Shown here piece after piece: positions 51,019-60,364 of a stretch of DNA of 64,000 nucleotides; position 1 is the first letter of the stretch, and every line of letters begins with the position of its first letter. The stretch covers positions 4,154,001 through 4,218,000 of the forward strand of contig OZ245731.1 in the NCBI GenBank assembly GCA_965227155.1, written 5' to 3'. This DNA is from UBA6059 sp965227155 (GTDB lineage: Bacteria; Bacteroidota; Bacteroidia; Cytophagales; Cyclobacteriaceae). The notes under the pieces were generated by a model that was not told where the DNA came from, ran no database searches, and saw only the letters and a program-made list of their open reading frames with translations. The translations under genes were made by a program, and so were the position numbers.

Positions 51019-51972
51019 ATGCATAAAGGATTCAGCCATATTATTGTATTACTACTTGGGCTATTTGTATTTGTTGGTTGCAACAAGGACGATGATACAG
51101 TAGAAGTACAAGGTAGTCAGCAGATTATAGCTGATTTTCTTGCTGCAGATTCCTCACTTACGGCAGTGCAGGATGAGGCTTCCGGCATCTGGTATATTGA
51201 TCTTGATAGCGGTGCTTCAGGAAGTCCATTGGCTCCTGGTTTGGTCGTAGAGGCTTTTTATACCATAAGTGCATTGGAAGGTGTAGTCATCGACCTATCC
51301 AGTCCACAAAACGGCGGTCCTGTTAAAATGCTTTATGGAGCAGATGCGATTTATCCGATAGGTTTCGATCAGGCATTGTCATTAATGACAGTAGGTGATA
51401 GTATGCGATTTTTCATCCCCGCAGAGCTTGGCTATGGAGATCTGGAAGTGGAAGGGTTAATCCCACAGGGTGCGGTTTTGGATGTGACTATCAAAATAGA
51501 GAATGCAATCACTTTAGAGGAGCAACTCATTCAGGAACAACTTGCTATCGAGGACTACATCAATATCAATGACCTTAATGATATTGCTACACCAGGTACA
51601 GGCATTTATATTGATCGTATCAATGAGCTTGATTCCGGTGCTTTGGTAGGCATTGGCGAACGGGTGGAAATCACCTATGTGGCCAGTTTTCTGGGAGGCT
51701 CGGCATTTGATGCCACCTTTGGAAATGAAACATTCACTTTTGAGTTTGGCCGGGGTGAAGCTATTCAAGGCCTGGAATTAGGCCTGGCCGAGATGTTTGT
51801 AGGTGAGTCAGCAATGATTATTATGCCTTCTTCACTTGCTTATGGCGGTAGTGTAAAGGTGATGCCGACACTTATTGCTGAGGAATTGGTAGCGCAAAAA
51901 ATTATACCTACCTATGCTGCTACGGTGGGGCCTTTTCGTCCTTTGATTTTTGAAGTCACCTTATTGCCTTAA
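51019..51972 (+). CDS. Lipoprotein with two FKBP-type peptidyl-prolyl isomerase domains
   Basis: The 317-residue lipoprotein has lipobox VGC (FVFVGCNKDDD) and two consecutive FKBP domains. The first (about 70-155) has FDQALSLMTVGDSMRFFIPAELGYGD; the second (about 210-317) has GERVEITYVASFLGGSAFDA, IQGLELGLAEMFVGESAMII and MPSSLAYGG. The FKBP motifs LGYG and LAYGG are recognisable. It should aid folding of secreted or outer-membrane proteins. Confidence 0.88.
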   Translation: MHKGFSHIIVLLLGLFVFVGCNKDDDTVEVQGSQQIIADFLAADSSLTAVQDEASGIWYIDLDSGASGSPLAPGLVVEAFYTISALEGVVIDLSSPQNGGPVKMLYGADAIYPIGFDQALSLMTVGDSMRFFIPAELGYGDLEVEGLIPQGAVLDVTIKIENAITLEEQLIQEQLAIEDYININDLNDIATPGTGIYIDRINELDSGALVGIGERVEITYVASFLGGSAFDATFGNETFTFEFGRGEAIQGLELGLAEMFVGESAMIIMPSSLAYGGSVKVMPTLIAEELVAQKIIPTYAATVGPFRPLIFEVTLLP

Positions 51973-52002
51973 TTTTGAATTTGTAGAAGATATTGGACTA
52001 TT

Positions 52003-53124
52003 TTGAGCTATAAAGCAGCCGATTTGAAACAGGTACTTACCCTTATACTACTATGGATATGCACATTAGGAGGTGTAAGCGAGGCATTGGCTCAAAAATC
52101 TAATAACAAAGACGGGGAAGAAGATATTTACAGAAGCCCCATTAGAAAAATCCTCAATCAGTTTAGTATCAATATTTCCACCGGCTATGGCTACAGCAGA
52201 TACCAGCCGGATTTAAATGGTTTCTACTTTTTACAAACGCCCGACAATCAGTTTATTTTCAGCAATAACATAGAAAGCGTGCCGGAAGAAGTTGCCGGTA
52301 CTTTCAATTGGTTTACTGATCCCATGATGGGCGATACGCTCAATTTGAGAGATCCCTTTCAGGTGCCGCTTTCTGGAATCAATAATCCAGTAAATAACCC
52401 TGCACTGCAGGAAACCACGCTCTTGACCAATGCCGATACTTTAGGGCTGGGTTTCAGGGCTACAGGCCACTCTATTCCGCTGAATTTGTCGATCCACTAC
52501 AATTACAAGATGTTTAGGATTGGTTTTGGTTACATGCTGGAATACCAGCGTATCGGTCAGCTTAAGCCAACGGCTTTAGAGTCGAGAATAAGGCCCTATA
52601 CATTAGATTTCAATTCGGTACTCTACAAGCGCTTTTTCGGAAAGGTAGGTGTGAGGTTTTATGAGTGGTGGAATTATGGATTTGCCGCAGAGATCAATTT
52701 TGGATCTATCAACCCGGGAGGCAATAAATTCAATGAATCGGTCATTGACCGTAGTATTTTTGTGAATCTGGGCTTAAGCATCGAGAAGAGTATTTCAGAA
52801 TATGTGCGCATCATTTTCAAACCTTCGTATGACATCAAGAGCTACAATATCATGATACCGGATGCTGGTGTTTCAATTCGCACCTTAAATCCAACCTTCA
52901 TGTTCCAGATAGGACTAAGCATCAATTACCCAGAGATTCCCAGAACGCCTATTAAGGCTGACCATGTACAGCTAAAGCATGTGATTACCCATCCTGAAAC
53001 GGGCCAAAGGATGGAGGTGCGTGGGCAACCAATCTGGCGCTGGCAGAACCCAAAAGTAGGTCAAAACCACCGCGTACTATGGCGATACAAGGGCAAGAAT
53101 AAGAAGAAGATGAACCCTTATTAA
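52003..53124 (+). CDS. Predicted outer-membrane protein, family not recognised
   Basis: The 373-residue product has a signal peptide (about residues 8-30, QVLTLILLWICTLGGVSEAL) followed by an aromatic-rich, strand-forming region (INISTGYGYSRYQPD, SLSIEKSISEYVRIIF-like stretches) and a basic C-terminus (RWQNPKVGQNHRVLWRYKGK). No ATG precedes the signal peptide; candidate starts are TTG at 52003 or TTG at 52024 (which would read MKQVLTL), the latter perhaps more likely. It is followed by gyrA after about 100 nt. Confidence 0.68.
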   Translation: MSYKAADLKQVLTLILLWICTLGGVSEALAQKSNNKDGEEDIYRSPIRKILNQFSINISTGYGYSRYQPDLNGFYFLQTPDNQFIFSNNIESVPEEVAGTFNWFTDPMMGDTLNLRDPFQVPLSGINNPVNNPALQETTLLTNADTLGLGFRATGHSIPLNLSIHYNYKMFRIGFGYMLEYQRIGQLKPTALESRIRPYTLDFNSVLYKRFFGKVGVRFYEWWNYGFAAEINFGSINPGGNKFNESVIDRSIFVNLGLSIEKSISEYVRIIFKPSYDIKSYNIMIPDAGVSIRTLNPTFMFQIGLSINYPEIPRTPIKADHVQLKHVITHPETGQRMEVRGQPIWRWQNPKVGQNHRVLWRYKGKNKKKMNPY

Positions 53125-53221
53125 AAAGGGCTACTAATCCTATTTTTGACTGGCTAGCTTAATATAAATTTTGTAAATTGCAGGGTAAATTTTTAGTGCA
53201 CAACTCCACTAAATTCTAAGC

Positions 53222-55741
53222 ATGGCAGAAGGAGCGAATGAAAACATCATCCCCATTAATATTGAGGATGAGATGAGAGGCGCTTACATCGATTATTCGA
53301 TGAGCGTAATTATTTCCAGAGCCTTACCTGACGTCCGTGACGGACTCAAACCAGTGCACCGCAGGGTGCTCTACGGTATGCAGGAACTAGGCGTAAACTA
53401 CAATAAACCCTATAAAAAATCAGCCAGGATCGTCGGTGAAGTGCTGGGTAAATATCACCCACACGGCGATAGCTCAGTGTACGATACCATGGTGCGTATG
53501 GCACAGGAATGGTCGCTGAGATATCCATTGGTAGACGGGCAGGGTAACTTCGGTTCGATTGACGGTGACTCACCAGCAGCAATGCGATACACGGAGGCCC
53601 GGTTGAGACGAATAGCTGAGGAGCTACTCACAGACATCAATAAGAATACGGTTGATTTTCAGCCGAACTTTGATGACTCGCTGACTGAACCAACCGTACT
53701 GCCCGGCAAGATTCCCAATCTTCTATTGAATGGAGCGAGTGGTATTGCTGTAGGTATGGCTACTAATATGGCGCCACACAACCTAACTGAGGTGGTAGAC
53801 GGTATCACAGCTTATATCGACAACAATGACATTACCATTGAGGAGCTGATGCAGTTTATTACTGCCCCAGATTTCCCAACCGGTGCATCCATTTACGGTT
53901 ACACAGGAGTGCGTTCTGCCTTTGAAACGGGTAGAGGTCGTATTGTGGTGCGGGCAAAGGCTGAATTTGATACCCTTAGTTCGGGTAGAGAGCAAATTAT
54001 TGTGACCGAGATTCCCTATCAGGTCAACAAAGCCTCTATGATTGAAAAAACTGCGGCCCTGATCAATGATAAAAAGATAGAGGGCATCAGTGACATTCGG
54101 GATGAATCAGACCGCAATGGCTTACGCGTAGTTTACGATCTAAGGAAAGATGCTATTCCTAACGTTGTTCTAAACAACCTGTATAAATACACCCAGCTGC
54201 AAAGCAGTTTCAGTGTCAATAATGTGGCCCTTGTCAAAGGCAAACCACAAACGCTTAACTTAAAAGACCTGATCAGCTTGTATGTGGAGCACCGCCATGA
54301 TGTGGTGGTGAGGCGTACTGAATATGAGTTGCAAGAAGCTGAAAAGCGGGCCCACATCCTTGAAGGTTATCTCATTGCGTTGGATAATCTTGATGAAGTT
54401 ATCAGCCTGATTAGAAGCTCAAGGGATCCTGAAGTTGCCAAAAATGGCTTGATGGAGAAATTTGAGTTGACCGAAATTCAGGCAAAGGCAATCCTTGATA
54501 TGAGGTTGCAACGCCTTACTGGTCTCGAGCGGGATAAAATAATCAAGGAATACGAAGAGATTAAAGCTTTGATTGACCGCTTAAAAGCCATTCTTGCGGA
54601 TGAAGGCTTAAGAATGGGCATCATCAAGGATGAATTGGCCGAGTTAAAGGATCGCTATGGTGATGAGCGTCGCACAGATATTATTCATGCAGCGGATGAT
54701 TTCACTGCTGAAGATATGATTCCTGATGAGGATATGGTCATCACCATTTCTCACCATGGCTATATCAAGCGTACGCCACTGGCAGAGTACAGAACGCAGG
54801 GGCGAGGTGGAGTAGGCTCAAAAGGTGTCTCTACAAAGGATGATGACTTCACAGAGCATTTATTTATAGCATCGGCACATAATTACCTGCTGATCTTCAC
54901 TAAAAACGGTAAGGTGTTCTGGAAAAAAGTTTGGGAGATTCCTGAGGGCTCCAAAGCATCCAAAGGAAGGGCTATTCAAAACCTGATTAACATTGAGTCT
55001 GAAGATTCTGTACGCGCGGTAATCAATGTTAAAACGCTGGAAGATGAGGATTACATCAACAACAACTTCCTGATGATGTGTACCGAACAGGGTACCATCA
55101 AGAAAACCTCCCTCGAAGCATATTCCAGGCCACGGCAAAACGGCATCAACGCGATTACCATCCACGAGGGAGACCAATTGCTCAATGTAGATCTTACCAA
55201 TGGGGACAATCATATTGTCATTGCTAAAAAATCTGGCAAGGCGATCCATTTCCATGAGTCTGACGTGCGCCCTATGGGCAGAACTGCCGCGGGTGTGCGT
55301 GGTATTACCCTTGAAGGTGCAGACGATAAAGTGGTGGGCATGGTTTGCGTACGCGATAACTCTGATCTGATGGTTGTATCGGAGCATGGATATGGCAAAA
55401 GAAGCTCTATCGAAGATTATCGCATCACCAAAAGAGGAGGTAAGGGTGTTACCACCCTTAAAGTGTCATCCAAAACAGGTAGTCTGGTAGCAATTAAATC
55501 TGTAGTTGATTCAGATGACTTGATGATCATCAATAAATCTGGCATAACAATCAGAATCAGCTTGAGCGACCTTAGGGTAATGGGCCGCGCTACACAAGGC
55601 GTGAAATTGATTCGCCTGGGAGATAAAGACAGTATTTCTTCAGTAGAAAAAATCGAAAATATAGAAGAGGAAGCTGACGAAATTCTGAATCAGGAAAATA
55701 ATGATGCTAAGGATGATTCAGAAACATCAAATGAGGAATAA
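53222..55741 (+). CDS. gyrA: DNA gyrase subunit A
   Basis: GyrA cuts and rejoins DNA as part of gyrase, which introduces negative supercoils. The 839-residue protein has the catalytic tyrosine Y123 (AAMRYTEARL), the QRDR HPHGDSSVYDTMVRMAQ with S84 and D88 equivalent to the quinolone-sensitive S83 and D87 of E. coli, and a C-terminal beta-pinwheel. The GyrA box reads Q526-GRGGVG, against QRRGGKG in E. coli. The tail (about 810-839) is acidic. Upstream, TATTTTTG near 53139 fits the -7 consensus. Confidence 0.97.
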   Translation: MAEGANENIIPINIEDEMRGAYIDYSMSVIISRALPDVRDGLKPVHRRVLYGMQELGVNYNKPYKKSARIVGEVLGKYHPHGDSSVYDTMVRMAQEWSLRYPLVDGQGNFGSIDGDSPAAMRYTEARLRRIAEELLTDINKNTVDFQPNFDDSLTEPTVLPGKIPNLLLNGASGIAVGMATNMAPHNLTEVVDGITAYIDNNDITIEELMQFITAPDFPTGASIYGYTGVRSAFETGRGRIVVRAKAEFDTLSSGREQIIVTEIPYQVNKASMIEKTAALINDKKIEGISDIRDESDRNGLRVVYDLRKDAIPNVVLNNLYKYTQLQSSFSVNNVALVKGKPQTLNLKDLISLYVEHRHDVVVRRTEYELQEAEKRAHILEGYLIALDNLDEVISLIRSSRDPEVAKNGLMEKFELTEIQAKAILDMRLQRLTGLERDKIIKEYEEIKALIDRLKAILADEGLRMGIIKDELAELKDRYGDERRTDIIHAADDFTAEDMIPDEDMVITISHHGYIKRTPLAEYRTQGRGGVGSKGVSTKDDDFTEHLFIASAHNYLLIFTKNGKVFWKKVWEIPEGSKASKGRAIQNLINIESEDSVRAVINVKTLEDEDYINNNFLMMCTEQGTIKKTSLEAYSRPRQNGINAITIHEGDQLLNVDLTNGDNHIVIAKKSGKAIHFHESDVRPMGRTAAGVRGITLEGADDKVVGMVCVRDNSDLMVVSEHGYGKRSSIEDYRITKRGGKGVTTLKVSSKTGSLVAIKSVVDSDDLMIINKSGITIRISLSDLRVMGRATQGVKLIRLGDKDSISSVEKIENIEEEADEILNQENNDAKDDSETSNEE

Positions 55742-55839
55742 TTTTTTTAATATTGAAAGTTGAATTAAGGTTTCTCAATGATGAAATCCTAATTTTGGCT
55801 TAGTAATTGTATATACAAGACAAAAAATATCATTTAACC

Positions 55840-57033
55840 ATGAAAAAAGCGTTTTTATTACTTATTACACTTTGTTTTGTAGGAGCTGCGGCTCAGGCAC
55901 AATACAAGGGTAAACCCAATAAAGCAGAAAGCAACCTTGCCAAAGGTGAATATGCTGATGCGAAAGGCGAGATTGACCTTGCCATTCAGGATGAAAAATA
56001 TGCTGAGAAAAGCGATACCTGGTTTACACGCGGTAAAGTTTATCAGGCAATAGCAACCAGCAACAATCCATCAATATCTGGTTTGGATGATAATGCGCTG
56101 GAAAAAGCGACAGAATCTTATCAGAAAGCCATGGAAATGGAAAAAGAGGGTTCACCTACTTATTACCTGGCTCAGCAAAATATCGATGACCTTTGGGGCA
56201 CTTTTATTAATGCCGGTGGCGATGCCTATTCTAACGGCGATTATCAAACCGCTTACGATCAATTTATAATTGCTCAGCGTGTAAAGCCGGGAGATTCTTT
56301 AACTGTTTATTATACTGCTGCGGCAGCACAGCAATTAGGTAATTTCCAGGATGCACTAGACCAATATTATACAATGGTAGATAATGGTGATGCCGGTGTG
56401 GATGTTTACAGCACTATTGCCTATCTGGAAAGAGCTGAAATGAATAATAACGAAGCTGCGCTTAAGATTGTAAGAGCTGCAAAAGAACTATACCCTGAGG
56501 ATGACAAATTCGCCAAGGAAGAAATCAACCTTCTTATTGCTATGGAGCAGGTAGATGAGGCTCGTGAAAAGCTTGAAGCCGAAATTGCTAAAGATCCGGA
56601 TAATATCAGCTTACATCTAAACCTTGGTATCATGTACGATAATCTTGGTACCAGCTATATGACTGATGGTAAAGTAGATGAGGCTCAGGAAGCTTACAGA
56701 AAAGCTATTAAATCTTATGCCGCTGCTCAGGAAATAGAATCTGACAATTTTATTTCTGTTTACAACCAGGGAGCAGTTTATGTAAACTTAGGTAAAGTTT
56801 TCCTTGACAAGGCGCGAGAAATGGATCTTAAAACATACGAAAAAGAAGGTCCTGCTTTGATCGAAAAAGCACAGGTTGAGTTAAAGCAAGCGCTTCCTTT
56901 CCTAGAAAAAGCTTATGAGCTTGAACCAGAAGATACCGATGTAATCAGAGCATTGTATCAAGTGTACCAACAGCTTAAAATGAATGATAAAGCCAACGAG
57001 ATGTACGAAAAACTAGAGGCACTCGAAGGCTAG
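55840..57033 (+). CDS. Exported tetratricopeptide-repeat protein
   Basis: The protein is about 397 residues from the ATG at 55840 (MKKAFLLLITLCFVGAAAQA), a clear signal peptide; the frame extends 33 nt upstream. The mature protein is alanine-, glutamate- and lysine-rich TPR-like helix pairs, e.g. DTWFTRGKVYQAIATSNN, NISLHLNLGIMYDNLGTSYM, EAYRKAIKSYAAAQEIES, VYNQGAVYVNLGKVFLDKA. It is probably periplasmic. It stands between gyrA and a strong terminator; its cellular role is unknown. Confidence 0.85.
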   Translation: MKKAFLLLITLCFVGAAAQAQYKGKPNKAESNLAKGEYADAKGEIDLAIQDEKYAEKSDTWFTRGKVYQAIATSNNPSISGLDDNALEKATESYQKAMEMEKEGSPTYYLAQQNIDDLWGTFINAGGDAYSNGDYQTAYDQFIIAQRVKPGDSLTVYYTAAAAQQLGNFQDALDQYYTMVDNGDAGVDVYSTIAYLERAEMNNNEAALKIVRAAKELYPEDDKFAKEEINLLIAMEQVDEAREKLEAEIAKDPDNISLHLNLGIMYDNLGTSYMTDGKVDEAQEAYRKAIKSYAAAQEIESDNFISVYNQGAVYVNLGKVFLDKAREMDLKTYEKEGPALIEKAQVELKQALPFLEKAYELEPEDTDVIRALYQVYQQLKMNDKANEMYEKLEALEG

Positions 57034-57058
57034 AAAATAGCATTTATATTTACAGAAA

Positions 57059-57089
57059 GCTATCCTGAGCAACTGGGATAGCTTTTTTT
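57059..57089 (+). terminator. Intrinsic terminator
   Basis: A GCTATCC (57059-57065)/GGATAGC (57076-57082) stem with a 10-nt loop is followed by seven T (57083-57089), directly after the TPR gene. Confidence 0.92.
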
Positions 57090-57176
57090 ATGCCCTGATT
57101 TTGAGAGGAATCAAATTAGTACAGTGGTATAAATTACTGCAGGAAGTTCGCTATATTCCATTCCTGATCATAAGCT

Positions 57177-58664
57177 ATGATGTACACCCTCGGCATAGAC
57201 GTAGGTAGCAGTTCTGTCAAAGTATCCTTGTTAGATCTTGATTTAGGCTATGCTATTGCCAGCACACAATTTCCAAAGACAGAGATGCCCATTCATGCCC
57301 CACAGCCTGGATTTGCAGAGCAGGATCCTGAGACATGGTGGGAGTGTTTCCTGAAGGCTTATCAGGAGTTAATGAAGGACACATCCATCAATCCTAAATT
57401 GATAAAGGCCATCGGGATCAGTTACCAAATGCATGGGCTGGTTTGTCTTGACGAATCCTTAAATGTGTTGAGGCCAGCCATAATCTGGTGTGATAGTAGG
57501 GCCGTTACTTTTGGGGAAAAGGCTACTGAAAGCCTCGGCGAGCAATGGTGTCATCAAAACATACTGAACACACCAGGCAATTTTACAGCCGCTAAATTGG
57601 CATGGGTTAAAGCCAATCAACCTGAATTATATGACAGCATCCGGTGGATTATGCTGCCGGGAGATTACATGGCATTGAAGCTAACCAACCATATCAGTAC
57701 GACCCATGGAGGATTATCCGAAGGTATATTTTGGAATTATCGTACCCATAGTATTGATGATAATCTGTTGTCTTATTTTGGTTTTGATGCAACAATGATT
57801 CCCAATGCTTTATCATCATTTCATGATGCATTGGTCATTAGCCCAAAAATTGCTGACTTATTGAATCTTGCTCCAGATACGAAAGTATGTTATAGAGCAG
57901 GAGATCAACCCAATAATGCTTTTAGTCTCAATGCCAACAAAAATGGTGACATGGCAGCCACAGCGGGCACTTCAGGTGTTTTATATGCGGTCTCTAATCA
58001 ATTGATTTCAGATAGCAAATCACGTGTAAATACCTTTCTCCATGTAGCGAATCAGGTTGATGAAATGTTGAAGGGTGTTTTATTATGCATTAATGGTACT
58101 GGCATTGCCAATAGCTGGTGGAAGCGTGCTACGACTGAAAGTCTGGATTATCAGGTTATGAATAGAATGGCTGAGACCATACCTATTGGGGCTGAGGGCC
58201 TGTGCTTTTATCCATTTGGCAATGGGGCAGAAAGGGTATTTCAAAATCAGAATATTGGTGCGCACATGCTAAACCTGGATTTCAACAGACATTCGCAAAA
58301 GCATTTGTATAGGGCGGTGCAGGAGGGCATCGTATTTTCTCTTCGGTATGGTATGGAAGTAATGCAGAAACTGGGTGTCCAACCAGCCCATATCAAAGCA
58401 GGCTTTGCCAATATGTTTTTGAGTCCGGTTTTTCAGCATGCATTTGTCAATACCCTGGGCTTTCCTGTATCTATTTTCAATACCGATGGTGCCGAAGGGG
58501 CAGCACGAGGGGCAGCTTTTGGGTGTGGTCTATATCATTCTTTCGATGAATGCTTTCAAGGCTTGCGTCCAATGGTTGAGCTTACGCTTGATGTAGATGC
58601 ACAGCAACAATACGAAAACACATACCAGCAATGGCTGGATAACCTACATAAACTCTTAAAATAA
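57177..58664 (+). CDS. xylB: Xylulokinase
   Basis: XylB phosphorylates D-xylulose to xylulose 5-phosphate. The 495-residue FGGY-family kinase has the N-terminal phosphate-binding GIDVGSSSVKVSLLD, the AEQDPETWWECF segment, ISYQMHGLV, CDSRA, GDYMALKLT, GAGDQPNNA-like AGDQPNNAF and GTSGVLYAV, and a C-terminal AEGAARGAAFGCG. A second ATG follows immediately after the first, so the true start may be 57180. First gene of the xyl operon; xylA begins 9 nt after it. Confidence 0.94.
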   Translation: MMYTLGIDVGSSSVKVSLLDLDLGYAIASTQFPKTEMPIHAPQPGFAEQDPETWWECFLKAYQELMKDTSINPKLIKAIGISYQMHGLVCLDESLNVLRPAIIWCDSRAVTFGEKATESLGEQWCHQNILNTPGNFTAAKLAWVKANQPELYDSIRWIMLPGDYMALKLTNHISTTHGGLSEGIFWNYRTHSIDDNLLSYFGFDATMIPNALSSFHDALVISPKIADLLNLAPDTKVCYRAGDQPNNAFSLNANKNGDMAATAGTSGVLYAVSNQLISDSKSRVNTFLHVANQVDEMLKGVLLCINGTGIANSWWKRATTESLDYQVMNRMAETIPIGAEGLCFYPFGNGAERVFQNQNIGAHMLNLDFNRHSQKHLYRAVQEGIVFSLRYGMEVMQKLGVQPAHIKAGFANMFLSPVFQHAFVNTLGFPVSIFNTDGAEGAARGAAFGCGLYHSFDECFQGLRPMVELTLDVDAQQQYENTYQQWLDNLHKLLK

Positions 58665-58673
58665 ACACTTAGG

Positions 58674-60002
58674 ATGAGCATTTTAACAGGCCACAAAGAG
58701 TACTTCAGGGATATACCGGAGATAAAATTTGAAGGAGAAGATTCCGATAACCCATTGGCTTACAGATATTATGATCCTGATAGGAAAGTGATGGGGAAGC
58801 CCATGAAGGACCATTTTAAGTTTGCCGTTGCCTACTGGCATTCATTCTGTAATGCCGGAGAAGATCCTTTTGGGCCGGGCACAAGAGTCTTTCCATGGTC
58901 TGTAGCCAATGACGCCATGCAAAGAGCCAAAGACAAAATGGACGCTGCTTTCGAGCTGATCACAAAGCTGGGTTTAGAGCATTTCTGTTTTCATGATGTA
59001 GATATCGTAGATCCTGCACCTTCTTTGGTAGAGACTGAACAGCGGCTGGAAAAAATCACAGATTATGCATTGCAAAAGATGCAAGCAAGTAATGTGCACT
59101 TGCTGTGGGGCACGGCCAATTTATTCTCGCATCCTCGCTATATGAATGGGGCGGCTACAAACCCTGATTTCCATGCACTTGCTTTTGCCGGGGCTCAGGT
59201 GAAAAATGCACTGGATGCTACCATCAAACTTGGTGGACAAAACTATGTGTTTTGGGGTGGCAGGGAAGGTTACATGTCCCTGCTCAATACAGATATGGGT
59301 AGAGAGCTTGACCATCTGGCGATGTTCCTGCACAAAGCTAAAGACTATGCACGTCAGCAAGGGTTTACGGGCAATTTCTTCATCGAGCCGAAACCAGCAG
59401 AGCCCACAAAGCATCAATATGATTTTGATGCAGCTACGGTACTTGGTTTCTTGCGCAAATATGATCTACAGGATGACTTTAAGCTGAATATAGAGGTGAA
59501 TCACGCCACGCTGGCCAACCATACCTTTCAGCATGAGCTTGCCGTAGCAGCTTCAGAAGGTATGCTGGGTAGTATTGATGCCAACAGAGGCGATTATCAG
59601 AATGGCTGGGATACAGATCAGTTCCCTAACAATATTTATGAACTGGTGGAAGCCATGCTTATTATACTGGAAGCGGGTGGCTTCCGCGGTGGTGGAATCA
59701 ACTTCGATGCAAAATTACGACGGAACAGCACCGACCTAGAAGATCTTTTCTACGCTCATATAGGGGCCATTGACCTTTTCGCAAAGGCTTTGCTGATCAC
59801 AGCACAAATTTTGGAAGAATCTGAATATAGAAGCTTCCGTACAAATCGATATCGATCCTTTGATGAAGGCATGGGTAAGGATTTTGAAAATGGTAATATA
59901 GATTTGGAATCCCTGCATCGATACGCCCATGAGCATGGTGAGCCTACTCAGATTAGTGGCAGGCAGGAATACCTTGAAAATTTAATCAATCGATATATCT
60001 GA
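58674..60002 (+). CDS. xylA: Xylose isomerase
   Basis: XylA converts D-xylose to D-xylulose with two divalent metals. The 442 residues place it in the longer class II enzymes. Motifs: HFCFHDVDIVDP with the catalytic histidine, YVFWGGREGY, FFIEPKPAEPTKHQYDFD, IEVNHATLANHTF, the DANRGDYQNGWDTDQFP metal-site segment and GGGINFDAKLRR. It is coupled to xylB (9 nt gap) and to the TIGR04076 gene (5 nt gap). Confidence 0.97.
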   Translation: MSILTGHKEYFRDIPEIKFEGEDSDNPLAYRYYDPDRKVMGKPMKDHFKFAVAYWHSFCNAGEDPFGPGTRVFPWSVANDAMQRAKDKMDAAFELITKLGLEHFCFHDVDIVDPAPSLVETEQRLEKITDYALQKMQASNVHLLWGTANLFSHPRYMNGAATNPDFHALAFAGAQVKNALDATIKLGGQNYVFWGGREGYMSLLNTDMGRELDHLAMFLHKAKDYARQQGFTGNFFIEPKPAEPTKHQYDFDAATVLGFLRKYDLQDDFKLNIEVNHATLANHTFQHELAVAASEGMLGSIDANRGDYQNGWDTDQFPNNIYELVEAMLIILEAGGFRGGGINFDAKLRRNSTDLEDLFYAHIGAIDLFAKALLITAQILEESEYRSFRTNRYRSFDEGMGKDFENGNIDLESLHRYAHEHGEPTQISGRQEYLENLINRYI

Positions 60003-60007
60003 AGCCT

Positions 60008-60358
60008 ATGGATCATGAATTCATCTTATATGACCTCAAAGTGGAAACCATAAAAGGGGATAAACCTTTCGTCTGCAGCCATGAGGTGGGGGACTCTTTC
60101 GAAATTCATGGAGAGAATATAATATTTCCTGAAGGCAAGCCTTTCTCTCTATATGCTTTGTCAGCACTTTTGCCCCTTATCCCTGCAAAACAGCGACCAC
60201 TCAACGAGTATGACTGGATGGCTACTGATCACGTGATTGCCTGCCCCGATCCACATTGTGGTGCTAAGTTCAAGATAAGCAGGATCGGTAAGAAGGTGGT
60301 TCAGCGATCAGATACCACCATCGAACCGCTACCGGATAATAACCCCTGGAAAGAATAA
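60008..60358 (+). CDS. TIGR04076 family protein
   Basis: The 116-residue protein matches the TIGR04076 pattern: YDLKVETIKGDKPFVCSHEV with a conserved cysteine, GDSFEIHGENI, FSLYALSALLPLIPAKQRPL, NEYDWMATDHVIACPDPHCG with two more cysteines, and KFKISRIGK. The three cysteines could bind a metal. The function is unknown. Its place between xylA and the aldo/keto reductase gene suggests a role in sugar metabolism. Confidence 0.8.
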   Translation: MDHEFILYDLKVETIKGDKPFVCSHEVGDSFEIHGENIIFPEGKPFSLYALSALLPLIPAKQRPLNEYDWMATDHVIACPDPHCGAKFKISRIGKKVVQRSDTTIEPLPDNNPWKE

Positions 60359-60364
60359 CTGTAT

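Noticed and set aside
54860..55387. 175-residue open frame antisense to gyrA
   Set aside because: Shadow of the gyrA C-terminal domain; no independent motif.
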